A DNA stretch of 45,159 nucleotides, taken from assembly GCF_000003605.2 (NCBI RefSeq), contig NW_003135366.1, positions 55,074 to 100,232 on the forward strand, read 5' to 3'. Origin of the DNA: Saccoglossus kowalevskii (taxonomy: Eukaryota; Hemichordata; Enteropneusta; Harrimaniidae). This document shows positions 31,531 to 43,900 of this stretch, piece by piece (within the stretch, counting starts at the first letter, position 1; the number at the start of each line of letters is the position of its first letter). The position numbers and the translations under genes were made by a program. Below the pieces are notes generated by a model. It was not told the DNA's origin. It saw nothing but the letters and a program-made list of their open reading frames with translations, and ran no database searches.

Positions 31531-34500
31531 CAACTATAAGTCATTGTGTTGTGGAGCCGTTTCACTAATAAACAACTTCGATCCGTTCATGATTAATGAA
31601 TGTATTAACATTGAAACACCGCATATTTAAAACGTTTGAAAGACGTTTCAAGGCAACACATGTGTGATTCTCTTTGGTTCTTCGACAACATGATTGACAC
31701 AATTATTGGAAAGTCGTAACGATTCGGGTCACATGACAGAACTGAAATGAACAGATTTATTTAAATAATGCAATTGTGTGTCGATAGCATTGGGTTTGGT
31801 ATAACATGTTTTCTAATCCTTGCATAATGTATTGCTTCCTTTGCGATAGCGAAAAGGTCGTGTGAATCTTCAAACATCATTTTCAAACATCAATCCTAGT
31901 ACACTTCGAACGTATGGTCGGAAAGAGGTAGTTATTGTGTTTTCTCATTTTGACAATCGACATTCGTACACTTTGTTAGTGTTTGCTCAAGGGTATCGGC
32001 AATATGTCCTTGCTCTTGAAAGGTTTGGGCAGACAGTGGAGTAGTTTGCACTTTTAAGCAATGCTCAAATATCTGAAAGCTGCAAAATACATTCAATGAG
32101 AGATTGTCAATCAACCGGAATGTGGTAATCTATATATGAATGCCTATGTATCATGAATTACATTTGCACTCTTGTACAAGATACTGAGTCGTTGTCAGTT
32201 TTAATAGCCGAATGCTATTACGAGATTACTATGATTCTGTGTCGAGCCATAGTCGAGGATTGATGTTAAAAAATATTATATATATATATACAAATCTGAA
32301 AACAAATATATATTCACTAATTTAAAATATGTATAGTTTTTCCCCCAATTAAAAGTGTTCTTCAGGATTCAAAAAATACTTCAGGATTCAAATAGATGAT
32401 TCCCAGGCATTTCACAATGACGCATTTCAAAGTCGTGCTTGGACAACAGTCATCCACGTTCCAGACTACAGTCAGTCGTGTAACATATAAATGACTCTCT
32501 GCTGGCAATGGTGAACAATTACTGTTTTTTAATATGGGATCTCAGTAGTTCAAACAGGAACCGATAATATCTCCTGTTAACCAGCCCTAGGCATCCATTT
32601 TTACCACGTCCCAGTTCGAATTTATTCCCAAGGTTTTACAATATAATCTAATTATCTACGTAATGATCCAAATGTCTTAGCATAGCTGTAGAACGGACTG
32701 TATAGCCTGAAGATGTCATATCAAATGTTTTAAAAGTCTGGGAGTGTATTTTATTTGTAGCCAGTAATTGTAAAATCGCAGACATTGCTATCTCCACTGG
32801 TAATCTATGCATTAGAACAGAATTAGTTCCATATGTGACCATAATGCTCGTCGAATACTTAACATCTGTGTCGTGTATATATCATAAACAAGGTCAGCGA
32901 CTGACGTGCAAGGTTAACAATGTTATATTACTAGAATTTGTAATTATCATCTAAAGCCATGTTCAAGATTGATACGTACACTAAAGACAGCTTTGACTGG
33001 AAAAAAATAGGGCGCTGGTACAACACAATCTCTACCGTTGCAATACGTGATCAAAACTCCTCTTAGTACAATAAGCATTAGAATATGAATACCTTGCCTA
33101 AAGGTACAGAATAAAATCATACCTTCGACTCGAACTCACATTCCGCTAAATTAATCCAGAATGTCACCGCTTCTATCATATTAACCTGAACTAGTACCAG
33201 CAATGTCGAAGATATGTTATGAGCTTTGTTAAATTATATACAAAGTAGCGAGTATCACGGATAATAGCCCATCCACCAATGTTAAGTAAACTTATCCGAT
33301 CAAAGAAAAAATACTGACATACTAGTATGAAGAGTATGTAATGCTTGGACAAGTACTGTACATATGATGGTACGCATTGTTACATCCCTGGTGTTTGCAA
33401 GGTGGAAATAACAAAATTATTCATATCTATAGTCAAACAGAATTTATGTGTACACGAACACAAAGCAAATGAATGACCAACATGAATAAAACAACGGATA
33501 AGTAAACATTACATATTCTAATCATTAATTATATATGCATCCCATGGTATACTTGAAGTTATGTCAGTTATTTTGTTGGTTATTTTCTCGGGTAATGCGA
33601 TTACAGAAAAAATGTGCCATTGTGAATTATCAAAACAGATCATAAGTGTTTCTATTATTTATAAAAAATATCAACGGCGCTATCATAACGCGTAGAAGAG
33701 TAGGGTATGATTTACAAGACATCGCGACAGACATTCGTACCCCATCAGTGTGTGCCGATTATTTTCTAAAAATACATTACAAAGGGTATTATGTGGTTCA
33801 ATCAGTTGTATCCGAATTGCGGTAATTACAAACTGATTCATTTCCATCAGTGTTTTGTAAGTTTATTACATTTCAAAGGGCACATGGGTAATTATATTCA
33901 TCTATCTGTGCGTTTAATCTGATCAAAGTTCCAATTTAAACTAAAGTGCGACGAAATGCATTCAAAAAGCAAGAGTTCGTTGTTAGATTAGGGCAAACCT
34001 TTTTGACTAAATAACTAAATTTATTTAGATGATTAATTACAAAAAAATCTTTGAAGCAACGGATATCTACGTACTATTATATATTCTAAGTAGAGCAGAT
34101 TATAATAAGCCCAAGTAACCAATTTCACTAGAATATATTAAACGGACAGGATTTGTTTAAATATTTATGTTCATTTTTTTCCAGCATTTTTCAATCAGTT
34201 CTTGCATATGTATCTGGTATATAAAAGATGAGTGGCCATAAAAACGAGTAATTTTTTTATTTGTTTCTCGCCTGTCACATGCAAATTGAAACTACTATAC
34301 GACTTTAATCAGTCTGATATTGTAGGGTTTCGATTTCCTGTTTATCACGTTTTTCATTTTACATGTAAAGCTTCTAAATGCACAAACACGGATATTGCAG
34401 TTTGTGAGCGCGCGTTCTACAAATTGTAAAGCGTTCTGACTCATTTGCATAAAAGATCGCCGTCCATAAACGTGCCAATTATATTTGTTGGAACCATCGC

Positions 34501-34990
34501 TATGAAACATGCTGCTTTGTCAGCTCTCATGATTGGGAGACGCGGGTCACGTGAAATGAAATGGACAATATACGTCCAAGTTTATGCAAATCACGCCGAA
34601 TTATCATCATTATTATATAATGATATCTTATTATCGTAAACGCTTATTTTTTGAGCTTAGCGGAAATTACCCTATAACCGATGATTTCGTCTCAACAACA
34701 CATTGAATAGCCGCGTTACCGGGTGACGGTTCGCATCGTACGGTCGACAACTAGCCGTGATCAGAACTAGAATTTCATTGCATCGTTGTGTGTTGGTGAA
34801 GCAATATTTTTTTAATTAATAATTTGACTAAAATATATAAAACACTGATAAAGTATTAATAAAAACACAATTAAGAATAATAATAATAATGACCAGTTTC
34901 TCGCGGTACAATTGCACAGTGCATTCAAACTTGCCAATAAAGCGGTTGTACGTAACAGTTTATTCCCGGCAAAGTACAAAGCTTTTAAGT
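31531..34990. other. No gene recognised
   Basis: Frames here reach at most 71 codons and are unrecognised. A partial CTCF-like core lies on the plus strand at 33008-33020, and a short TA run at 32276-32290. Confidence 0.5.
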
Positions 34991-35056
34991 TAGATACTCT
35001 CACGAGACGTCGTAGATACTCTCACGAGACGTCGTAGATACTCTCACGAGACGTCG
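34991..35056. repeat. 22-bp tandem repeat, three identical copies
   Basis: tagatactctcacgagacgtcg occurs three times in a row (34991-35012, 35013-35034, 35035-35056) with no differences. This implies a recent expansion. It is unusually CpG-rich for the region. Confidence 0.9.
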
Positions 35057-36008
35057 CACGCCGCGATTAACCTATTAGCGCAGCACTCATCCGGGGCATA
35101 AACCAATCTTTTGGATACTCTTCATGAACTTTGGAGAATGAATATTATTATTCACTCAATAATATAATGAGTGCAACTTTGAGTGAACCGTGGATGCAAT
35201 CCACAGGGAATTCTTTTCAAACGGATTCTTTTGATGATGCTCTACTGCATTACTTATACAGTACCCTTGATACCAAGATAAGATACGAAGTAATGTACAA
35301 GTAATTCCCGAATTAGTTAATGTCTTATTTAGTTGTCGCTTGCTGCCAGTGGAAATTTCAAAATGCAGTGGAATAAACCTACATACAGACAATAGATGTC
35401 AATATAGAGTGTGGTTTGCGAGATTCCTAAAATTGAAAATTTCTAGGCGTGTTTGTGTATTCTTTTAAGGGACATAAATTAGCTAAAACAAGTTTTGTCA
35501 TAACATTCGGTTTTTAATTGTTGAAACAAAACTGTAATGGGTCATTTTGAAATAGAAACATCAATCATTGAATGGTTAATACAATATTTTAGTCATTTTA
35601 AATCCGATCTGAACAACTTCATGATTCCATTATTATGTTCAATGAATATACCATATTTGAATCATAGCTGTCTATGTACGACTGAGATCTAGGTGCAGAA
35701 GGGCAGACATTCTTGATTCTGATTTTACATGAAAATGACCACTTAGAAAGATACTAAATATTTTTACCTGCACTTTTGTTGCAATAAGATTCTTACAGGA
35801 TTCTTATAGTACAAGTATTAAGGAATCCTATAAGAATACTATTCAAGTACGACAACTAATTTCTTTACTGGTTGTTAAGATAAATATACCCTACGGATGA
35901 TAAATTAGTATGTACAATCCTATTTTCAAAACGTCACCATGATTTTCATCATTTATTACTGAACAGTATTCAAGTACATTGTCGCATACGACTTATTTAC
36001 CACTTCCG
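35057..36008. other. No gene recognised
   Basis: AT-rich sequence with one unrecognised 78-codon minus-strand frame at 35156-35392. Confidence 0.5.
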
Positions 36009-36017
36009 TGTCACTGA

Positions 36018-36030
36018 GAATGTTCTGGAA
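36018..36030 (+). promoter_or_regulatory. Heat-shock element 1
   Basis: GAAtgTTCtgGAA, three perfect alternating units of the HSF1 binding site, at the left edge of the LTR-like segment. Confidence 0.55.
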
Positions 36031-36121
36031 CCGTACTGTGTCTGGGTGGGATATTCTAGATTTTTTTTAGAAACTGGTTGAATAGGTAATAGAACACTGT
36101 AGGAGGCAATAGAAGGTAATG

Positions 36122-36134
36122 GAACATTCTAGAA
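36122..36134 (+). promoter_or_regulatory. Heat-shock element 2
   Basis: GAAcaTTCtaGAA, three perfect alternating units, ending about 58 bp upstream of the TATA box. A weaker two-unit site (TTCtaGAt) lies at 36054-36061 between the two. Confidence 0.55.
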
Positions 36135-36192
36135 ATTTATAGTAAATTCCAGACTCATTATGTATGCTGATGTAATGGTCTAGACAGTGTGG

Positions 36193-36202
36193 GTATATAT
36201 AG
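36193..36202 (+). promoter_or_regulatory. TATA box
   Basis: gtatatatag followed by a G-rich step. A start site would be expected near 36220-36228 (tttagcactgagatcagg). Together with the heat-shock elements it forms a standard inducible core promoter layout. Confidence 0.45.
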
Positions 36203-36390
36203 GGGAGTTGTTTAGCACTGAGATCAGGTCGGAGATCTCGTTGAATTATATTGGAGTTTAAGTATCTAGTTATTGGAGTAGTGGAGTTTTACCGCGTTAT
36301 TGTACTTGATGTTTGCAGAGTATAATAATAACAGTAGCAGTTGAAACCTCATCTGTTGGCTCCGTGTTCGTCTTTCTGTTACTGTTGCCA

Positions 36391-37360
36391 TTTTGGTATT
36401 TGAACCATCACACCTGTACTATACCAATTACGGTAATATTACGTTGCGTGTGACATACATATATTACATATATATAATTCTGTACATGGTGAGTGACTTT
36501 GTACAATAATATTTGACATATTACCCGCTTTAGTAATTCACAATTTGGGTGTATTGTGTTTTTTACGATTTTTTTCATCAACCGGAAATGCTATTTCTTC
36601 ATTTAAAGGGCAATTCCTAAATCTCATCGGATCATTATGCGAAATAGATTCCCTTTGGAACCTCTAGAACGGTACTTAATATTATTCCCATATAAACTGT
36701 GTCTGTGGCTAATGAAGGCCAAGTTAATTTCTAACATTTTCTAGAATTTTAGTTTTTGGCGTAATTTCAGTTGATGAAAGCACAAAAACATAATTGAAAT
36801 CTATTGATTGGTTCTTGAGGTATCTTGAACAGTCACACATAATACAGACATCCATAAATACAAACACCTGCCCAGATGAACTAAACTGCAACGACTCAAT
36901 TAAATACACTTCTTGTCATATGCAAATTACTACACTCACCACAGGCAAGAAAATGTTGACCAAATATATACGAGATATGATGACCAAACTGACCACAGTA
37001 ACTCGACTAATTGATTTCCAGATTTAGATTTCCACCTAAATATTATTTAGCTGCACTATATAACCAGTTTATTGAATTAAATTAGCAGTTCTTTGGATAT
37101 CGGTAATTAACAGCCACGCATGCATGCATCTGAAGTAAAAGTCTAAGTACAGTATTTCCAATGATTTACTTCATTTCATGTTCTTCACGTTAGTGTTTTC
37201 CTCAAAAAATCTTTTTATAATGTTCTATATGGTATTATATTAGTGATTTGCTATGATTTTTTTAGCACAATGTTCTAAATCACAGGCATGGCAGTTTATG
37301 ATTGTTGATGACAATTGCAATTGTTGTTGCAAATCTTACCGAGTAACACAGTAATAGCGA
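36391..37360. other. No gene recognised
   Basis: AT-rich sequence after the LTR-like segment, without gag/pol-like coding. Overlapping 61- and 77-codon frames at 36724-37027 look like chance. Confidence 0.5.
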
Positions 37361-37800
37361 ATTGAAGATATCACCACGAAATGAACAAATCCTACATGGG
37401 TTTCCCACAAACATACCAAGTATCAAAGCAATTGGTCTAGTGGTTTTTATAAAGAAGACGTAAATATTTGTGTTTACCAAAAATAACAAAAATATTTGCT
37501 AAAAATTGATAATTGAAGATAACGCCACGAAATGAATTATTCTTAAAGAGGTCTACCAAAGGTACCTACATATCAAGTATCAAAGCAATTGAGCTGGTAG
37601 TTTTCCGGTAAAAGAAGTCGAAATGGCATATTTAAGTAAAATTACAAAAATATTCACTGCCGAAAATAATATGGAATTGAAGATTTTGTCACCAAATTAC
37701 CAAAAACCGACAGAAGTCAACCCACTATATGTGCACTATCAATATCAGCATTGTAAGAAAAGTCATTTTGTAGTCGTTTTACAGTTTTAAATTTGTTGTG
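37361..37800. repeat. Tandem repeat, three units of about 151-164 bp
   Basis: Units start at 37361, 37512 and about 37676 with attgaagat...ccac.aaatga, and continue with accaagtatcaaagcaattg, then tggtagtttt and an AAG-rich end. A single diverged copy is at 15761-15842. Confidence 0.75.
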
Positions 37801-37999
37801 GAGTGACTTCTTATGAACAAATTCCAATTTATTATTATTATTTTTTTACCACACCAAAAATTAAGTCTAACTGCTCAACGGTTTTTGGAAAGAATTCGCC
37901 CACATCCAAACATCTATCCAGACTCCATACGCCGGACGCAGTACCATCCGTTAAATATGATTTTGAAACGAACAACAATAGACATAGACATTCGTTTGC

Positions 38000-38290
38000 A
38001 GCATTCTGATTGGTCAATTATTTTGTCCGCAATTTTGGATTTTGAAAAACCTTGATTTTTTTCAGTACTTTCACTGACTTTCTAATTCATAAAAAAATAT
38101 CTTTAGCGGGTATGTGATTTTGTCCGCCATTTAGGATCTAAAAAAAACAGGTAGTAGTAATTTTCACCATTTTGTAATAGGTATCTCGTGTGTTTTTGTA
38201 TAGCATTATTGGAATATAAAAATCCCAAATCCCAAAACATAATATTACTGGTCACGTGATTTTGGCCGCCATCCTGAATTTTGTGATTGC
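38000..38290. repeat. Three-copy repeat with tgattttgtccgccat core
   Basis: Related cores lie near 38010 (ttattttgtccgcaattttg), 38113 (gtgattttgtccgccattta) and 38254 (cacgtgattttggccgccat). Spacing is uneven, about 100 and 140 bp. Confidence 0.6.
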
Positions 38291-39624
38291 GTATGTACAT
38301 TTTATTTGTATGTACATTTTTTATTGTCTTTAACAAAATTTAGATAATTTCTGGTGCGTTTTATGCTGTGAGGCAAAGTGTGGAGATTTTGGAATAATTA
38401 AGGTATCAAAAGTAACGGATACAAAATAATATCGCCGTTCCCGCTCAGCAAATCAATTGTTCATTAATCAACCGGTTGTTTGGTTGTCACGTGACCATAT
38501 TCAAATCACACAATTCCTTGAAACTTTGTTCACTGTCATTATTTAAGTGTGATATAATATATAGTGATATAATATTTTGTAGTTTGCTCGGATCGTGCAA
38601 TGTTTCTTTCCCCTAATTTTGTTCACAGATAGCCCTATTTACAATGAGATCCAGTTAAAGTTATTAGAGGTTGTATATAATGATGAATACAAAACTGTCG
38701 CACGCTTTTTTCAGAATTTTACCAGTGCTCGGACATTGATTGGCCAACTGCCGTGAGATGTCCCCTGTCTGACAAAAACATCGATATACTCAGCGTCAAC
38801 ATTTTAACGATTTCCATTTTAATTAGCAAACTACGAATAAGTTAGCGTGGCTTTAGTTATAGAACATGATGTCATGTACGAAACGGGCACGTGTTAATCT
38901 ATAGGAATATTAATTGGCCATCAAAACAGAACTGACTGGTAACATTGTAGTTTGCGCGTTGTTGGGCTTACTGTCGACTAAAGGGATATAAATAACCGGA
39001 AAAAACTCCAAACGTTATTTCAAAATCTTATTTTTGAAAACTAAATGTTATCACAACAGAGGTAACTTGGAGAATCACAGCTAAAATCTTAATTGTGATT
39101 ACTAAGTACTTACCGCCAAATTAATTCATCAATTTAAATTACGTCAAAAACAAAAATGTAAGAATCCGTACATGACGAACCGGACTCTGTCCTTCGGGAT
39201 TCCTAAAAGAGTTCAGATGGCATTGTTGAATCCGATCCGATAAACAAATTATGCCAATGATGTCTAATGTATACATGTATATTAAATTTAAACAAAATAC
39301 ATTCATATACGACCAATATCCGGCTCTAATTCATTGGCAGAAATGCTTCATTTTGAAATAGTGTAGTCATAAAAATGGCCGACATTTGTATTTGACAATG
39401 TATAAATGTATAATTTAACAACCGTACACTAAATACACTTTAGAAAAGTGCATCTATTTTCATGTGTAATATGATGTGTATTAATTTACTTATATGCAAA
39501 AAAGCTAAAAACATAATTTCTCTCCATTTAATTTGATTCCAAAATCATACTTAATATTCACAGTTCTAAAAACGCATCGCCGTAAGTAGGTCGTCGTGTA
39601 CTATATACAGTATATTCCTGGACA
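38291..39624. other. No gene recognised
   Basis: AT-rich sequence. The palindrome gtcacgtgac occurs at 38486-38495. No reading frame of note. Confidence 0.5.
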
Positions 39625-39909
39625 ATGAATACAGCGCGTGTAAAATGCGTTGTTTACACAGAATTCAAACATGTGCAGCACAACCATAGTGATTTATTTT
39701 GCTTGTATGGTGGATTTGTTTATCAAAGATTAACATATTTAAAAAAAACATTTCGTGATGAAAAAAAACGTTATGGTTGGAAATTAATTCATATGACTGC
39801 TGGTAAAATTACTGAAAAAATAAATATAATAAATAATATAATAACAAAAATGAAACTCCAGTGTGATGAGATATTGGAGGCACATAAAGCAAAATTAGAG
39901 AATATGTAA
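39625..39909 (+). CDS. Unrecognised 94-codon reading frame
   Basis: Begins MNTARVKCVVYTEF and ends EAHKAKLENM. The second half is Lys/Glu/Ile-rich (KITEKINIINNIITKMKLQ) and could form an amphipathic helix or coiled coil. Codons favour A/T in third position, as expected for this base composition. No domain is recognised, no splice partner is seen, and chance remains quite possible. Confidence 0.15.
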   Translation: MNTARVKCVVYTEFKHVQHNHSDLFCLYGGFVYQRLTYLKKTFRDEKKRYGWKLIHMTAGKITEKINIINNIITKMKLQCDEILEAHKAKLENM

Positions 39910-40094
39910 AAGTAGTATCTTGAAGAAGAGCAAATGAAATCAATATGATTATATACATCGCTGATTTGTTTTCTGCAATTTACTCCGGAGCATCTATGTA
40001 AATTAAGGTATTTAACATAAATGAATTTCAATTTTAAACTAATGCACGCGCTATGCATAATACAATATTTTATAATGTCTAAAATTGCCAATTT

Positions 40095-40622
40095 TTTACA
40101 GTTGATCTCTGTGAATATGGTATAATGAATGAGGTCACATGACCCAAAATAGTCATCCGATAGTCACATGTCTTGTTTGATGCCTTCAGTATTGCATTGG
40201 TTACACATGGCAGTATGTAATAGTTCCGGTTATGCATAATAATGAGGTGAAATGACCTTCTATGTTCAGCTAATATTTTATTATATCTGTTGTCTATCTG
40301 CAAAAGATATTACAGTTTTACACATTAATGAGGTAACATATAAATATATGCAGTCTTTAGTAGTTTATGGTAAGTTATGCCTCCTGTCTGATGCCATCAT
40401 TATATAGCATAGGCTGCCCCCAGTTTGGAGTATGAGTTACACGCATATTAATTAGATAACTTGACCATATATGGTCATCTAATATAAATTTCTATTAATC
40501 ATGTATTTTGCCCGATGGTTACATTATAGCACTGCATGCATGTTTGTATATGCAATAGTGCTTGAGATATTACGGTTATGCATTTTGATTGGACCAGATG
40601 ATCACGTGATTAGTTAGTCTGA
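40095..40622 (-). repeat. Degenerate satellite, inverted relative to 23409-23875
   Basis: The plus strand carries 'gagatattacggttatgcat', 'tgattggaccagatgatcac', 'gatgccatcattatatagca' and gaccatatatggtc. These are reverse complements of the 23-kb units. About four or five units of 110-130 bp can be traced. Confidence 0.7.
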
Positions 40623-40892
40623 TTTCGCTCGTTTACAACTAAACTAAACACTTCAGTGAATTACTTATGAGTATGTAACACATTTCTTTGAAATGCGATG
40701 AGTTATCAAGAAGTATGTGAAGACAATGGAATAACGTATGCAAATTAGATAATTAATATGCACAGATTTTAACCCAAAACAAATCTATATACCAAGTTAT
40801 TGGAATGCAATGATTGGTTCTTCAGATATCATTGGAAATTCTGTAAATTTGCATAATAATTTCAACCCAAAACTAATCATGTCTTCGCATTA

Positions 40893-40927
40893 TGCACATG
40901 CGTGCGCAAGTGACGACCCTCCGTTTT
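40893..40927 (+). mobile_element. Right-end fragment of the TTAA MITE family
   Basis: acatgcgtgcgcaagtgacg then accctccgttt matches the right terminus of copies 1 and 2 (tgcgcaggtgacgaccctcc), without the left end or a clean TTAA. Confidence 0.6.
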
Positions 40928-43900
40928 CATTTTAATTTAACGCAAGACTAGCTGCGGTCATTAACGTGCCAACTTTTTAGCGTATTCAAATGGCGATTGT
41001 CTAAAGTTGATTCCAATGTTCTTATTCAAATTGTGTTCGAGTCAAAATTAAAATACAGTTGAAAAGGTGAAAACAATAACAACTACTACTACTACGAATA
41101 TCGTTTCAACTATTTTTATGTTGAAACATCGTAGTGATGTGCGATGTTTACTATTCCTGTCAAAAGTTCAGCGAGGGCAGTGAATGACATGAGAAGTATA
41201 TGCACGCAATTAATCCTTTGACCTGGATTTGACATGAACTTAATTAACTTTTCGGCACCAGAAAAGAATTGACGAACTTGCAATATAGCCACATGTTGTT
41301 GTTTTTTCAGTAATCATGCTATTCAAATATTGTATCATGATTTATATTTCAGTCAGTTTGACAGTGGTTGCCATGACATATACTGATAAATGTTAATGAC
41401 AAGACCAGATGGCGAGCTGGTCGAAATCAACCAAAAACATCTTATGACTCTGCAGTTTTTAAGATACAAGACAGTAGCTGTAATTCTAAACCAATGTTGT
41501 TTGCGAGTTTAAATAAGGTAGTATCTTTGTGGAATGTTAGTGCGAGATTATTACCCCATCAATATTAGTTAGCGTTGACAATGTATAGAAATGTTTTCTC
41601 TAGACAGCTTGACGAGTAATTAATTGATTATGATGTGTAAAACTTTCATGTGATTGGTTGTTTGTTGGAAGGCAAGGCCTTGGAGTCTCTTATACTGATT
41701 GTAATTGGTTAAGGGGTGACAAGAAATAAAGATGGATTTAATGCTGTCTCGGGTGAAAACCAAGGACTTGGCAGAGAATCGTTTTGGGAACATGAACGAA
41801 GCTTGTGTGTGTCTTTTGTTAGCCTAGCGTGGAAACGACCGAACCCCGGTTACCTAAGTGAAAGGTTTTTAACCATCAAAAATACCTATCACAATTGTAT
41901 CAATTGTCATCCGATCATCAATCGATGGCAGACACGTTGCGATGGAACTGCCTTCATAAAATATTGTGTTCGCTTGTTGCGCTTACACTGTTATATAAAA
42001 AACACGTTTCATTTCATAGATTGCTGGATTATAACTGTATTAATGTCGGATTTGCAAAGTATATTGGTGTAATGTATAATAATTACGATGTGCTGTAAGT
42101 AGTGTTTTATATTCAGTGTACAAAAACATGGACAGAGTGAAACAAAAAATAACGAAAATAACATTTGTCAATTTGCCGTATGCGTGTGACATTACGAGTA
42201 GTTATCCACGAATATGTTTACACTTGAGTGCATACTATCCACTAAGTATTCATAGCACATGAACGTTTTAGCTGGGAAACTAACCTATGCTTCATTTCCA
42301 AAGCGCTACTTTGGAAAACTAGCGTCGGACCCCATGTTCAGTGCTGTCCTCCATGCAGAGGGAATCAAATACCGCAGGTCACGAAATAACAGTTTGTTAA
42401 GTTGCAGGAGTGATTACATTTATGCCAGAGAACTACGACAACGTTGATAATAGTACCAATGGGTAGAACTGATAAGACCTCTGATAAGTCACCCGTATTG
42501 TGTACGTGGTATCATTCAAAGTGGTGCACTTTCCCCGTATATTGACGATGATTGATAATGAAGCTATTATCTCTAACTACGCAGTGATACGCGTACATTT
42601 ATATCATTATTGATCACCACAGTGAGCGTACTGATTAGATCAAACACATATCATCCACATTCAGTTGTTGCAGATTAATTGATGAAAGAACCTATGCACC
42701 CTAATGACGAGAGATGGTGTTGACAAATATGTTACTGACTAGCCATATACACACAATCCTTGTTAACATTCACTCTGCTTGCCATACTGAAGCGGAAGCG
42801 TGACGCAGTCAACAGGAAGTGATTCAAATGTGCCGATTACAAAGGAAATGACGTCAATCCCACGTTTCTCCTTAAAAGAAGAAACATTAAAATCGACATT
42901 GTTATAGTAAAATAAGTGTGAGTTACTCGTTAACTATAATTAGCATTTACTATTTTGTAATTAATTTGTATACATGCCTACACCAAATAATTCTGTGAAA
43001 ATGTCAGTTTAATTGTGACTGTTGATTGAGGGTCAACAGTGAACAACAAACATTCTGTGTGCTACAAAATATATTTTGAAAAACAATTGGCAAATACTAT
43101 TCAACAATTGCTGTTTTGGTGTAACTTTTCATTGACAAAATGACCTGTATATATGATTCGACTCTATTGACATTCTTTGCATTGATCCATTGAAATATGT
43201 GTCTAGCATAGCAGAGATTCTTAGTTAATGTACGTCTAGTGCATAAAAACTACATTACTACCAAAACAGGTTGTGTACCCATTAATACTACGCCTAATTT
43301 AGCCCTACGTTAATGGTTTAGAACCGAAATTAAGGAATGTCGCAATCAGTAAACATTTTTTTCATGCATTTTCCGGTCTTGATAAAACTACAATTATTAT
43401 TAAAAGTATGTTCTTGATATTCTGATGTATGATCAATAACCAATGATGCGGTGTAAACGTGTATACGTCCGTGTAGGTATGATGTTAATATACATATAAT
43501 TATATGTCTTATATATTATATGAACGAACTGTGTACCCGATCATTGAAATGCAAGTGTCGTTTCGTCGCTAATGTATAGTTAGTTAAACATGCAGGAACC
43601 ATCGCTTTGGTTTGACGTTGTTTGTTTAGTAATAACATTGATGCAATCTTGGGATTCTGGTTCAAGAGCACTTGCACACAATTAAATTGATATACTATCT
43701 GAATACATTCACGTTCTTAGCGTAATAGGACAACATTAGCGTATCCTGTTCAACGAATGAATGTGATTCGAAAAATATGTTATACATTATATTTGGTCTG
43801 TCATGTGCGTGTGTGAAAATATGTCATGACAAATATGCCACATATAAAACACCAGTCCATTATAAAAATATTTTGAAGTAAATTGAACAATTTAACGTTT

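Larger units (their letters stand above)
36009..36390 (+). mobile_element. Possible solo LTR with heat-shock elements
   Basis: The segment opens TGTCACTGAG and closes GTTACTGTTGCCA, then ttt and tggtatttgaacc, which could be a decayed primer-binding site. A TATA box (gtatatatag, 36193-36202) sits mid-segment, as in U3/R/U5 order. No gag or pol frame follows, so it would be a solo or truncated LTR of an LTR retrotransposon. An alternative is a stand-alone heat-inducible promoter. Ends are approximate and no target duplication was confirmed. Confidence 0.4.

Noticed and set aside
36394-36412. Primer-binding site proving a full LTR retrotransposon
   Set aside because: It starts with TGG but does not match a standard tRNA 3' end that I can recognise, and no gag or pol follows.
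41716-42072. 118-codon plus-strand frame
   Set aside because: No recognisable domain, it overlaps another open frame at 41895-42098, and has no splice or promoter support. It could be revisited with RNA data.
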